Source: Intrasporangiaceae bacterium (GTDB taxonomy: Bacteria > Actinomycetota > Actinomycetes > Actinomycetales > Dermatophilaceae). Taken from it: a stretch of DNA of 32,095 nt. The notes beneath the pieces were generated by a model that was given only the letters and a program-made list of their open reading frames with translations, was not told the origin of the DNA and did no database searches. Below are positions 17,087-25,344 of the stretch, piece after piece. How positions within the stretch are numbered: the stretch's first letter is position 1; each line of letters begins with the position of its first letter. The DNA lies in the NCBI GenBank assembly GCA_012838445.1, contig DUPF01000091.1:1-32095 (forward strand), written 5' to 3'. A program made the translations under genes and the position numbers.

Positions 17087-17848
17087 ATGACCACCACCGC
17101 CCCACCCCGAGCACGACCGGCCAAGCGCAAGCGCCGCTCCCCCGGCTGGGTCCCGAACCAGCACGGGGCCTGGGCGATGCTCGTCACCCCCCTGCTCGTC
17201 GGCATCCTCGCCGCCGGTCCGTCGTGGCCGCATCTGCCGCTCGCGGCGTTCTGGATCCTCGGCTACTTCGCGTTCTTCGCGACCGGGCTGTGGCTGAAGT
17301 CGCGACGCCGGCAGCGGTATCGGCCGCCGGTGCTCGTCTACTCGGCCGGGGCGACCCTGGCCGGGCTGGTCACCCTCGCGGTCGACTGGCACCTGATCCG
17401 TTGGGCGCCGCTGTTCATCGTGCCCCTCGGTGTCGGTCTCGTCGCGAGCGCGATCCGGGACGAACGCTCGCTGTGGAGCGGGATCTCGACGACCGTCGGC
17501 TCGAGTCTGATGACCCTCGTCGCCTTCGATGCCGGCGGCGGCACCGACTTCGCGCGCGCCTGGCTGCTCGCCGGGATCCTCGCGGTCTACTTCGCCGGCA
17601 CGGTCCTCTACGTCAAGACCCTGATCCGCGAGCGCGGCAGCCAGACGTACTACTGGCTCTCGGTCGGGATGCACGCGCTCGCCACCCTCGCCCTGATCCC
17701 GCTCGCCCCGGCCCTGACCCCGGTGTTCGCCGCGCTGACCGCCCGGGCCGCGATCGTGCCCGCGTTCCCGGTCACCCCCAAGCAGGCGGGCATCGGTGAG
17801 ATCTTCTCGACCATCGCCGTTGCGCTGACCGCCCTGGTGACGGTCTAG
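17087..17848 (+). CDS. YwiC-like integral membrane protein
   Basis: 253 aa. It has a short basic N-terminus (residues 8-18 rich in R/K), then NQHGAWAMLVTPLLVG, the signature of the YwiC-like family, then about seven predicted membrane helices. The family's biochemical function is not established to my knowledge. The gene is immediately followed by menE (TAG then ATG, no gap), so it is probably co-transcribed with menaquinone synthesis. Related membrane proteins sit beside men genes in other actinobacteria, as I recall. A role in quinone or respiratory membrane biology is inference. Confidence 0.85.
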   Translation: MTTTAPPRARPAKRKRRSPGWVPNQHGAWAMLVTPLLVGILAAGPSWPHLPLAAFWILGYFAFFATGLWLKSRRRQRYRPPVLVYSAGATLAGLVTLAVDWHLIRWAPLFIVPLGVGLVASAIRDERSLWSGISTTVGSSLMTLVAFDAGGGTDFARAWLLAGILAVYFAGTVLYVKTLIRERGSQTYYWLSVGMHALATLALIPLAPALTPVFAALTARAAIVPAFPVTPKQAGIGEIFSTIAVALTALVTV

Positions 17849-18955
17849 ATGGTCCCGCACGAATGGACCTACACGGAGGTATGCGCGGCTCTCGTCGGCG
17901 ATGACCCGCACCCGGGTGCGGCGATGGCCCTCGTCGGCACCTCCGGTTCGACCGGCACCCCCAAGGTCGCCCGGCTGACCGCGGCGGCGTTGACGGCGAG
18001 TGCCCGGGCCACGCTCGAGGTCCTCGGTGGGCCGGGTCAGTGGCTGCTCGCGACGCCGTCGACCCATATCGCCGGTCTGCAGGTCCTCGTCCGTTCCGCC
18101 CTCGCCGGGGTGGCGCCGGTGATCCTCGGCAGCCCCTTCACCTCGAGCCGGTTCGCCGCGGCGACAGCGGAGTTGACGCATCCACGCCGCTACACCGCCC
18201 TCGTGCCGACCCAGGTGCGTCGGCTCCTGCGCGACCCCGACGGGCAAGCCGCCCTGGCCTCCTACGAGGCGGTCCTCGTCGGCGGAGCGGCGGTCCCCCA
18301 GTCGCTGCGCGATGCCGCCTCGGCCGCGGGGGCCCGGATCGTCGCCACCTACGGCATGAGTGAGACGGCGGGCGGCTGCGTCTACGACGGGCGCCCCCTG
18401 CCGGGGACCCGGATGCGGATCGCGGATCCGGACGCAGCGGGGGTCGGCGTCGTCGAATTGTCCGGACCGACGCTCGCGCAGGGGTATGCGGACCGGCCGC
18501 ACCAGAACGGTGTCGCCTTCCGCACCGAACCGGACGGCACGCGCTGGTTCCGCACCGACGACATCGGGAGGATCGAGGACGGGGTGCTCCACGTGCTCGG
18601 CCGTCGCGACGACGTCATCAACTCCGGCGGGTTGAAGATCGCGCCGCACGTCGTCGAGGACGCGATCACCCGAGCGCTGCCGGGGCTGGCCGCCCACGCG
18701 GTCGTCGTCGGCACCCCCGACCCGCACTGGGGGGAGGCGGTCACCCTCGTCGTCGCGGACCCGAACCCACCCGAACTGGACGAGGTCCGGGAGGTGCTGC
18801 GCGCATACCTGCCGGGCAGTGCGTTGCCGACCCGGATCGAACGGGTCCGGACCATTCCGCTCCTCGGTCCGGGCAAACCGGACCGGCGGGCACTCCGGGA
18901 GAAGATCGGGCCGCGGGCCGGGGAGGATCCGCTCAGCCGAGGAACCGGGCGCTGA
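17849..18955 (+). CDS. menE: o-Succinylbenzoate-CoA ligase, MenE
   Basis: Acyl-adenylating enzyme that activates o-succinylbenzoate with ATP and CoA for ring closure by MenB (not in the window). 368 aa, shorter than the ~480-aa Bacillus form but typical of the compact actinobacterial type. Motifs: the P-loop-like GTSGSTGTPK near residue 30, TYGMSETAGG (adenylation motif), WFRTDDIGRIEDG, the hinge RRDDVINSGGLKIAP, and the C-terminal lysine in GPGKPDRRAL. It starts directly at the base after the YwiC-like stop. Its last 23 bases overlap the 3' end of convergent menA. Confidence 0.94.
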   Translation: MVPHEWTYTEVCAALVGDDPHPGAAMALVGTSGSTGTPKVARLTAAALTASARATLEVLGGPGQWLLATPSTHIAGLQVLVRSALAGVAPVILGSPFTSSRFAAATAELTHPRRYTALVPTQVRRLLRDPDGQAALASYEAVLVGGAAVPQSLRDAASAAGARIVATYGMSETAGGCVYDGRPLPGTRMRIADPDAAGVGVVELSGPTLAQGYADRPHQNGVAFRTEPDGTRWFRTDDIGRIEDGVLHVLGRRDDVINSGGLKIAPHVVEDAITRALPGLAAHAVVVGTPDPHWGEAVTLVVADPNPPELDEVREVLRAYLPGSALPTRIERVRTIPLLGPGKPDRRALREKIGPRAGEDPLSRGTGR

Positions 18956-19820
18956 GCACGAGCCCGAGTCCGAAGAGCACCGCGTAGGCGAGTTCGAAGA
19001 TCCCGGTGCTGGCCAGGAGTGGGATGAGGTCGCGACCGCTCGCTCCGGCGCGCATCGCCCGGACCGGTTTGTGCAGGATTACCAGCGCGAGGAGCGCGAT
19101 CGGGGCCAGCGGATGCCAAACCGCGGCGCCGAGCGCGCACAGGACCGCGACCGCGATGAGTCCGAGATAGAGCCGCCGGGTGCCCCGGTCGCCGAGCCGG
19201 ACCGCCAGGGTGCGTTTGCCGTGCGCGGTGTCCGTCGGGATGTCGCGCAGGTTGTTCGCGACGAGGATCGCCGAGGCGATCGCACCGACACCAGCGGCGC
19301 CGAGCAGCCCGGACCAGGTGAGTTCCTTGGCCTGGGTCCACTGCGTGCCGAGGGTGGCGAACAGGCCGAAGAAGATGAAGACGTAGACCTCTCCGAGCCC
19401 GCGATACCCGTAGGGGTTCGATCCGCCGGTGTAGCGCCACGCGGCGACGATCGCGAGCGCCCCGAGGATGAGCAGCAGCCACGCGTCGGTGACCGCGACG
19501 AGCGCGCCGCCGGCGAGTGCGGCGAGGAAGAAGAAGCCGAACGCGGCGATCTTGACGTTCTCCGCCTTGGCCCGGCCGCCACCGACGAGCCGCTCCGGGC
19601 CGGAGCGTTCGGCGTCGGTGCCGCGGACCCCGTCGCTGTAGTCGTTGGCGTAGTTGACCCCGATCTGCAGGCAGACCGAGACGATGAGCGCGAGCAGCGC
19701 CAACCCCCAGTTGTGCCGACCGAGCGCCATCGCCGCAGCGGTGCCGACGGCGACGGGGGCGACAGCGGCAGGCAGGGTGCGCGGGCGGGCGCCTTCGATC
19801 CATTGAGCAGGTGTGGCCAC
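18933..19820 (-). CDS. menA: 1,4-Dihydroxy-2-naphthoate polyprenyltransferase, MenA
   Basis: UbiA-family membrane prenyltransferase that attaches the isoprenoid tail to DHNA. 295 aa from GTG at 19820, giving WIEGARPRTLPAAVAPV at the N-terminus as usual for actinobacterial MenA. The prenyl-diphosphate Mg-binding motif is NYANDYSDG; the second acidic motif is NNLRDIPTD. About eight membrane helices are predicted. An AAGGA lies 13 bases upstream. It is probably transcribed with the small membrane gene 48 bp upstream and ends inside menE. Confidence 0.95.
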   Translation of the reverse strand: MATPAQWIEGARPRTLPAAVAPVAVGTAAAMALGRHNWGLALLALIVSVCLQIGVNYANDYSDGVRGTDAERSGPERLVGGGRAKAENVKIAAFGFFFLAALAGGALVAVTDAWLLLILGALAIVAAWRYTGGSNPYGYRGLGEVYVFIFFGLFATLGTQWTQAKELTWSGLLGAAGVGAIASAILVANNLRDIPTDTAHGKRTLAVRLGDRGTRRLYLGLIAVAVLCALGAAVWHPLAPIALLALVILHKPVRAMRAGASGRDLIPLLASTGIFELAYAVLFGLGLVLSARFLG

Positions 19821-19868
19821 GGGTTCTTGCTGGTCCTTGTGCGAGCGGGTGGTGATGGGGGCGGCGGC

Positions 19869-20126
19869 CTAGAGGCCCCGGAGGAAGTCCGGGTCGTCGT
19901 CCGGGCCGAGCGGGCCGCGCCGTTGCGGGCCGCGCTGTCCGGGGAACTGCCGCTCCTTGCCGGCGATGAGCCAGGCGATCGGCCCGACGAAGGTCACCAG
20001 GACGATGAGGACGATCCAGAACAGCTTCGGGATGCCCCGCACCTGGCTCTCGTCGGTCTGGATGCAGTCCACGAGGGCGTAGACGGCCAGCGCCAGAGCG
20101 ATGACGACGGGCAGGACACGAAGCAT
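19869..20126 (-). CDS. Small PLDc_N-type membrane protein
   Basis: 85 aa. It has two predicted transmembrane segments (about residues 3-22 and 35-56) joined by a short polar loop (CIQTDESQVRGIPKLFWI), followed by an Arg/Pro/Asp-rich cytosolic tail ending DPDFLRGL. This is the pattern of the phospholipase-D-nuclease N-terminal (PLDc_N) family, which is common near menA and cytochrome genes in actinobacteria. The family name does not imply phospholipase activity, since no HKD motif exists. Function unknown. The start is the ATG at 20126. Confidence 0.85.
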   Translation of the reverse strand: MLRVLPVVIALALAVYALVDCIQTDESQVRGIPKLFWIVLIVLVTFVGPIAWLIAGKERQFPGQRGPQRRGPLGPDDDPDFLRGL

Positions 20127-20231
20127 GTCTCTATGGTCGCATGAGCAGGCGGTGTCTCCGGTCCGGCCGGGGGTATGCGGCGCGCACCTGTGGCCGACGC
20201 CTCACCTGCGCCGGGTCCGGCTCCCGAGAAC

Positions 20232-20248
20232 CCCGCCGCCGCGGCGGG
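20232..20248 (-). terminator. GC-rich hairpin after the DUF4229 gene
   Basis: CCCGCCG (20232-20238) and CGGCGGG (20242-20248) form a 7-bp perfect stem with a three-base loop, just downstream of the DUF4229 stop on the reverse strand. It is followed only by GTTCTC, with no real T-run, so it is a candidate terminator of the heme/cytochrome run. The remaining ~110 bp up to 20127 show nothing else. Confidence 0.4.
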
Positions 20249-20254
20249 TCAGGC

Positions 20255-20566
20255 TCAGCGGAAGGAGTCGTCGATCTCGGCGTCCTCGGCGCGCTCGTCG
20301 ACGCCCCGGTCGTCGCCGCCGCGCTCGCGGCGCTGCTGCTCACGCTTGGCGGCACGGGCGGCCGAACGCTCCTCGATCTTGTGGGCGACCTGCTCGCTGA
20401 ACTGCTCCCGCATGGGGCGCAGCGCGAAGTAGGAGATGATCATCGACGTCAGGGCCGCGGCGATGACGAGGTAGGGCAGCTCGGTCTGGGAGCGCAGTCC
20501 CAGGGCCCAGAAGATCATCAGGCAGACGAGGAAGATGAGGAGGCGGAGCAGGCTGTAGCGGATCAT
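20255..20566 (-). CDS. DUF4229 family membrane protein
   Basis: 103 aa. It starts MIRYSLLRLLIF, followed by two hydrophobic helices (about residues 6-25 and 31-50), the short FALRPMREQFSEQV linker, and a charged Arg/Glu/Asp tail predicted to be cytosolic. This matches DUF4229, a small actinobacterial family of unknown function often found with cytochrome c maturation or menaquinone genes. The AGAAAG just upstream of the ATG at 20566 is a possible ribosome-binding site. It lies 85 bp downstream of ccsB. A CGTCCCG/CGGGACG hairpin (20589-20609) in that gap may attenuate read-through. Confidence 0.85.
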   Translation of the reverse strand: MIRYSLLRLLIFLVCLMIFWALGLRSQTELPYLVIAAALTSMIISYFALRPMREQFSEQVAHKIEERSAARAAKREQQRRERGGDDRGVDERAEDAEIDDSFR

Positions 20567-20651
20567 GACTTTCTCTGACGCTGGGAGTCGTCCCGGGTGC
20601 GGCGGGACGGACCGTGTCGTGGTTGGGGCGGTGCCGAACCGGGCGGACGGA

Positions 20652-21689
20652 TCACAATCCCGAGTAGGAGTGCTGGCTGACGAAGAACAGGTTGACCACG
20701 CCGTAGTTGATCAGGATGCACACGAAGCCGGCCAGGGCGATGTAGGTGGCCCGCTGCTTCGACCAGCCACTGGTGACCCGGGCGTGCAGGTAGGCGGCGT
20801 AGACGACCCAGATGACGAACGTCCACACCTCCTTGGGGTCCCAGTTCCAGTAGGACGCCCACGCCTGGCGGGCCCAGATCGCACCGGCGATGAGGGTGAA
20901 GGTCCACAGCGGGAACGCGATGACGTGCAGGCCGTAGGTGAGCCGCTCCAGGACCCGGGAGGTCGGGAAGCGGTCCAGGATCGAGGGCTGGTCGGCCCGC
21001 TCGGCCTTGTCCTTGGCCAGATAGAGGACACCGGTGACGGCGCCGATGAAGGAGACCGCCATGGCCAGGACCGCGACCGCCACGTGGATGACGAGCCAGT
21101 AGGACTGCAGCGACGGCATGAGTTCGGCCGCCTCGGTGTACCAGGACCGGATCGCGATCCCGAGGACGAGGAGCACCGGGGTGACGACGAAAATCCCGAG
21201 CCAGCGCAGGTCCCGCTGGGTGGACCACAGGCTGAACACGAGCATGACGAAGGTGCAGGCGACGACGGCGAACTCGAACATGTTGCCGAGCGGGGCACGC
21301 ATGACCGACAGACCACGCAGCCCGATGGAGACGAGGAGCAGGAACGTCGCGAGCCACGCGAAGGATCCGGCGATGCCGCCGAGTTTGCGCGCGGTCAGGG
21401 AGACACCCTCGTCGATCGGGCGCCCTGTCCCGGCATCCGGGACACCGGCGGCAGTCGCAGTGCCGGCAGCACCACCATCTGCACCACCACTGTCGCCGTC
21501 GCCCCCGACCCCGACGAGCGCCTCCTCACGGGCCCGGACCTGCTCGGCCCGGCGCGCCTCCTTGGACTCGGAGCGCGCCGGCATCAGACCGGCGAGATAC
21601 CCGGCATAGGCGAGCATGCTCAGCGTCAGGACGGCCATCGCGGAGTACAGCGCGTAGTTGGAGTACGTCGCCAGCTCTTGATACGTCAT
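20652..21689 (-). CDS. ccsB: Cytochrome c biogenesis protein CcsB/ResC (heme-handling, WWD domain)
   Basis: Membrane partner of ResB in System II; together they carry heme across the membrane and ligate it to CXXCH apocytochromes. 345 aa. One N-terminal helix is followed by an Ala/Gly/Asp-rich linker (residues about 40-95), then six or seven helices. The WWD signature is WASYWNWDPKEVWTF, and conserved histidines occur in VIHVAVAVLA, GLHVIAF and LHARV. The ATG at 21689 overlaps the resB stop (ATGA). The long flexible linker is actinobacterial in style. Confidence 0.95.
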   Translation of the reverse strand: MTYQELATYSNYALYSAMAVLTLSMLAYAGYLAGLMPARSESKEARRAEQVRAREEALVGVGGDGDSGGADGGAAGTATAAGVPDAGTGRPIDEGVSLTARKLGGIAGSFAWLATFLLLVSIGLRGLSVMRAPLGNMFEFAVVACTFVMLVFSLWSTQRDLRWLGIFVVTPVLLVLGIAIRSWYTEAAELMPSLQSYWLVIHVAVAVLAMAVSFIGAVTGVLYLAKDKAERADQPSILDRFPTSRVLERLTYGLHVIAFPLWTFTLIAGAIWARQAWASYWNWDPKEVWTFVIWVVYAAYLHARVTSGWSKQRATYIALAGFVCILINYGVVNLFFVSQHSYSGL

Positions 21690-23266
21690 CTGTCGTCCTT
21701 CTCGTTCGTGCCCTGGTCGTCCGCCAGGTCCTCGACCAGGTCGGTCAGCAGCGAGTCCAGACCGGTGTCGTCGGCCTTGGCCATCGCCGCCACCGTCACT
21801 ACGGTACGACCCTCCGGCCCCGAATCGCCGACGCGGGCGAAGATTCGTCGTCTCGGGACTATGAGAGTGATCACCAGACCGCCGAGCGCCAGCAGCGCCG
21901 AGACGAGCGTCAGCCAGCGTCCCGGGTCGTACCGGACCGAGATCCCGGCGAAGCGTTCAACCGACTCGAAGGTGATCGAGCCGCGCTCCCCCGGCAGCTG
22001 CACGGTGTCCCCGAGTTCGAGCCAGATCCGGGCGGCGTCGGTGCCCTCGACGTTCGTCAACTGGGTCATCTCGTCGGTGTTGAGCCGGAACACCGACTGC
22101 GGCCGCCCGTCCGGGAACAACTCCCCCTCGTACACCGACAGGGCGAACGCCGGCTGCAGCGCGTCCGGGAACACCGACTGCGGGCCGGCGTCCTCGTCGA
22201 TGACGGCGGTCGGCAGGAACCACCCGACGAAGCCCAGGCCCGGGTCGGCCGCCGGCACCTTGATCGCCCCGACCGACTGGTAGTTGTTGTCCTGCGGCAG
22301 GAACGGGGTCGACCCGCTGTAGAGGACCTCGCCCGCAGCATCGCGGACGGTGATGACCGGCGCATACCCGTTGCCGAGGAGGAAGACCGTCGCCCCGTCC
22401 AGTTCCAGCGGCCGGTTCACCTGGATGATGTCGTCGCGGGAGGTCCCGTCCTCGGTCGCGGTGACGAAGGCGGTGAAGTCCCGGGGCATCCCGAACTGTC
22501 CGCGGCCGGTCACCTCCCGCTCGAACTCGGCATGGAAGTCGTTGACCCGCAACGTGAACGGCGGCACGTCGTCGTCGGAAACCCACGGCCCGGGGGCGAA
22601 GGTGTCGAACCGGGTCTTGGCGAAGGTCTGCCCGACGGGCACGATCGCATCCCCCTTCCAGCCCCACAGGTGACCGACGGCGACGCCGACGATGATCCCG
22701 ATCAGGGCCAGGTGGAAGAGCAGGTTGCCGGTCTCCTTCACATAACCGCCCTCGGCACTCAGGGTGCCCGGCGCGTGCCGGTGCACCTTGTAGCGCCGCC
22801 GCCGCAGCGTCGTCTCGAGGGCGTCGAGGGTGGCCGCACCGTCGTCCGCGACCTCGACCCGGAGGTGCGCAGGGAGCCGCTCCAGACGCACCGGGGTGCG
22901 CGGCGGGGGCTGGCGCATGGCCGCCCAGTGGAGCTTGGCCCGCGGCAGCACACACCCGACGAGGGAGACGAACAGGAGCAGGTAGATGCTCGCGAACCAC
23001 GGCGTCGCATAGACGTCGAAGAAGCCGAGCCGGTCCAGCCACGGCCCGATCGTCGGCCGGTCGGCGATCCAGTCGGTCGTGCGGGTCGCATCGATGCTCC
23101 GCTGCGGGAACACCGACCCGGGCACCGCCGCGACGGCGAGGATCAGGAGCAGGAACAGCGCGGTGCGCATCGACGTCAACTGCCGCCACAGGAAGCGCAG
23201 CCACCCGACCGGCCCGAGAGTGGGCTGGCGGACCGGAGCAGCGTCAGGTCGCGGGGTCGTGGCCAT
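21686..23266 (-). CDS. resB: Cytochrome c biogenesis protein ResB (Ccs1)
   Basis: Large membrane component of the System II heme ligase. 526 aa from the ATG at 23266, sharing one base with the ccdA stop (TGATG); the frame extends upstream only inside ccdA. Three helices lie early (around residues 35-55, 85-105 and 170-190), followed by a large extracytoplasmic domain (about 200-455) and a final helix near 465-485 ahead of a cytosolic tail. The order fits Ccs1/ResB. Overlaps on both sides imply a ResB-CcsB unit made in step with CcdA and the ResA-like protein. Confidence 0.94.
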   Translation of the reverse strand: MATTPRPDAAPVRQPTLGPVGWLRFLWRQLTSMRTALFLLLILAVAAVPGSVFPQRSIDATRTTDWIADRPTIGPWLDRLGFFDVYATPWFASIYLLLFVSLVGCVLPRAKLHWAAMRQPPPRTPVRLERLPAHLRVEVADDGAATLDALETTLRRRRYKVHRHAPGTLSAEGGYVKETGNLLFHLALIGIIVGVAVGHLWGWKGDAIVPVGQTFAKTRFDTFAPGPWVSDDDVPPFTLRVNDFHAEFEREVTGRGQFGMPRDFTAFVTATEDGTSRDDIIQVNRPLELDGATVFLLGNGYAPVITVRDAAGEVLYSGSTPFLPQDNNYQSVGAIKVPAADPGLGFVGWFLPTAVIDEDAGPQSVFPDALQPAFALSVYEGELFPDGRPQSVFRLNTDEMTQLTNVEGTDAARIWLELGDTVQLPGERGSITFESVERFAGISVRYDPGRWLTLVSALLALGGLVITLIVPRRRIFARVGDSGPEGRTVVTVAAMAKADDTGLDSLLTDLVEDLADDQGTNEKDDR

Positions 23267-24051
23267 CAGAACGGCACCTCGAATCCGGTCAGCAGAGTCG
23301 TCTGCACCCACCGGTTCAGGCTCTCCCAGACCCCGGTGAGCAGGAGCACCCCGACGAGGAGCAGGAAGGCGCCACCGACGAGCTGGATCCCGCGCTGCCG
23401 CTCCCGCAACCACGCCGACCAGCGGGCGGAGCGTTCGTAGAGGGCGGCGATGACGACGAACGGCAACCCCAGTCCGAGACAGTATGCGATCGCCACCCCC
23501 GTCGCCCGCGGCACGTTCGGGTCCAACGAGGAGAGCATCGCGAACAGCGCGATGAGGGTCGGCCCGGTGCACGGGGCCCAACCGAGGGCGAACGTCGCCC
23601 CGAGCAGCGGCGCCCCGGCGAGTCCGGAGCGGGGGCGGACCCGCAGCCCGGCACTGGCCTGGCTGCCCATCCCGCTGCCGATCCCCATGAAGACGAGGGC
23701 GAGGACGATGACGAGGACACCACCGATGCGGGAGAGCAGCACCCGGTGCTCGATGAACACCCGCCCGATCGAGGTGACGAAGATCGTCGCGAGGATGAAC
23801 ACGACGGAGAACCCGAGGACGAACAGCGCCGCACCGAGGACCATCCGGTGCCGCTTGCGTTCGGCGAGGGACAATTCGGACAGACCCGTCACATAGCCGA
23901 GATAACCCGGCACGAGCGGCAGCACGCACGGGGACAGGAACGACACGAGCCCGGCGAGCAGCGCGAACAGCAACGCCAACGGCAGCGGTCCACCCGCGAC
24001 GGTGTCCGTCACGTCGACCAGCGGTGCCCCGGTGAGCAGCACGGCGCTCAC
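23266..24051 (-). CDS. ccdA: Thiol-disulfide transporter CcdA
   Basis: Carries reducing equivalents from cytosolic thioredoxin across the membrane to the ResA-like protein, keeping apocytochrome cysteines reduced. 261 aa from GTG at 24051, overlapping the resA-like stop by GTGA. Six membrane helices are expected. The two redox cysteines are in LSPCVLPLVPGYLGY (first helix) and WAPCTGPTL (fourth helix), both standard for the short CcdA family. The C-terminus after the last helix is short. The upstream extension of the open frame belongs to the resA-like gene. Confidence 0.95.
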   Translation of the reverse strand: MSAVLLTGAPLVDVTDTVAGGPLPLALLFALLAGLVSFLSPCVLPLVPGYLGYVTGLSELSLAERKRHRMVLGAALFVLGFSVVFILATIFVTSIGRVFIEHRVLLSRIGGVLVIVLALVFMGIGSGMGSQASAGLRVRPRSGLAGAPLLGATFALGWAPCTGPTLIALFAMLSSLDPNVPRATGVAIAYCLGLGLPFVVIAALYERSARWSAWLRERQRGIQLVGGAFLLLVGVLLLTGVWESLNRWVQTTLLTGFEVPF

Positions 24052-24653
24052 CCGCTCGTCGACCCCTCGTCGGCGAGCACATCCTCGACCAGGCCGATCA
24101 GGGTGGCCCGGCTCAGCGGCCCGGCCACGACGGCGGCGATCCGGCCCTGCCCGTCGAGGACGAGGGTCGTCGGGGTGGCCTGGGCCCGGCCCTGGAGCTG
24201 GAGCGGGAGGATGCCGTCCTCGTCGGTCAGCGACGGGTACTCCATCCCGCTGCGTTCGGCGAACGCGGCTCCGGTGGCGGCCGATTCGCGGAAGTTCAGA
24301 CCGACCATCGTCACCGGGGCGTCCATCGCCTGCAGGTCCGCCCAGGCCTGGACCAGGTCCGGGGTCTCCTTCACGCACGGCGGGCACCACGAGCCCCACT
24401 TGTTCAGGACGACGACACTGCCGCGGTGGTCCGCCAACGACCACTGCTCCCCACTGAGGGTGGGCCCGCTCAAGGTGACGGGCTCGCCGCGGTCGGCCAC
24501 CGCATACCGGACGATCTCACCGTCACCGGAGATGTAGCTCTTGTTGTCCCCGGCGCGGGCCTGCTCGGCCAGGCCGGAACTGTCGGCGGAGCAGCCGGCC
24601 AGCACCATCAACCCGACGGCGCCCGCCGCGAGGGCACGGGTCAGGACGCTCAT
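24048..24653 (-). CDS. ResA/TlpA-like thioredoxin lipoprotein
   Basis: 201 aa from the ATG at 24653, overlapping the phosphatase stop (ATGA). It has a lipoprotein signal: basic start, hydrophobic stretch and lipobox LAGC with C21. The mature part is a thioredoxin/redoxin domain with active site GSWCPPCVKE (C90, C93) and the cis-Pro region TPTTLVLDGQGRI. It is anchored outside the membrane, where it should reduce disulfides in apocytochrome c, supplied by CcdA. Position and motifs support a ResA role. Confidence 0.93.
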   Translation of the reverse strand: MSVLTRALAAGAVGLMVLAGCSADSSGLAEQARAGDNKSYISGDGEIVRYAVADRGEPVTLSGPTLSGEQWSLADHRGSVVVLNKWGSWCPPCVKETPDLVQAWADLQAMDAPVTMVGLNFRESAATGAAFAERSGMEYPSLTDEDGILPLQLQGRAQATPTTLVLDGQGRIAAVVAGPLSRATLIGLVEDVLADEGSTSG

Positions 24654-25297
24654 GCCCCGGCCACCGCACTGGCGAGCGGCAGGAGCGAGCCCGCCGGTTC
24701 GTCGTACTCGACGCCGACCATCCGGTCGGACCGGTCGAAGCAGATCGTCGTCACCGACGCCAGGGTGCACTCCCGGCGTCGCGGGTCGTGCCAGAGCCGA
24801 CGCCCCTCGGCGGACAGGCGGGTCACCCAGATCGGCAGCTGGTGGCTGACGATGACCGCCTCATGGCCGCGCGCCGCGTCCCGGGCGGCGAGGACCGCCG
24901 GGATCATCCGGTCCCGGATCGTTGTGTATGCCTCGCCCCAGCTGGGTCGGAACGGGTTGCGGACCAGGGGCAGGTGGGAGAGCTTGATCAGGCCCTGCCC
25001 GCCGGCGACCGCGCGGCCCTCGAAACGGTTCTCCGCCTCGATGACCCGGTCGTCGATGACGAGGTCGAGTCCGGTCCGCTCCACGAGCGGCTGGGCGGTC
25101 TGCTGGGCCCGCTCCAACGGTGAGGAGACGAGGTAGGTGATGTCCTTCTCGGCGAGGGCGTCGGCCGCCATCGCCGCCATCTTGTGGCCGAGGTCGGAGA
25201 GAAGGAACCCGGGCAGCCGGCCGTAGAGGATCCGTTCGGGGTTGAAGACCTCACCGTGCCGCAGCAGGTGGACACGGGTATGGACGGGGGCGGGCAT
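24650..25297 (-). CDS. Histidine phosphatase (phosphoglycerate-mutase-like) family protein
   Basis: 215 aa from the ATG at 25297 (MPAPVHTRVHLLRHGE). Upstream in-frame sequence overlaps hemL and is Arg-rich, so it was excluded. The catalytic LLRHGE gives H14; the second histidine is in VIVSHQLPIW; the arginine in SSPLERAQQTA is also typical. It shares an operon with hemL and the resA-like gene, overlapping the latter. Similar phosphatases sit between hemL and ccs genes in other actinobacteria, but the substrate is unknown. No clear ribosome-binding site is seen close to the ATG; a GGAAGG lies about 17 bases upstream. Confidence 0.9.
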   Translation of the reverse strand: MPAPVHTRVHLLRHGEVFNPERILYGRLPGFLLSDLGHKMAAMAADALAEKDITYLVSSPLERAQQTAQPLVERTGLDLVIDDRVIEAENRFEGRAVAGGQGLIKLSHLPLVRNPFRPSWGEAYTTIRDRMIPAVLAARDAARGHEAVIVSHQLPIWVTRLSAEGRRLWHDPRRRECTLASVTTICFDRSDRMVGVEYDEPAGSLLPLASAVAGA

Positions 25298-25344
25298 GGC
25301 GGTGATTGTCGCAAACCTTCCTGATGTCGCGGACCGGACCGGGG

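Noticed and set aside
16034-18727. An 897-codon reading of the menC frame.
   Set aside because: Everything beyond the ATG at 17053 is antisense to the YwiC-like gene and menE; MenC is complete at 339 aa.
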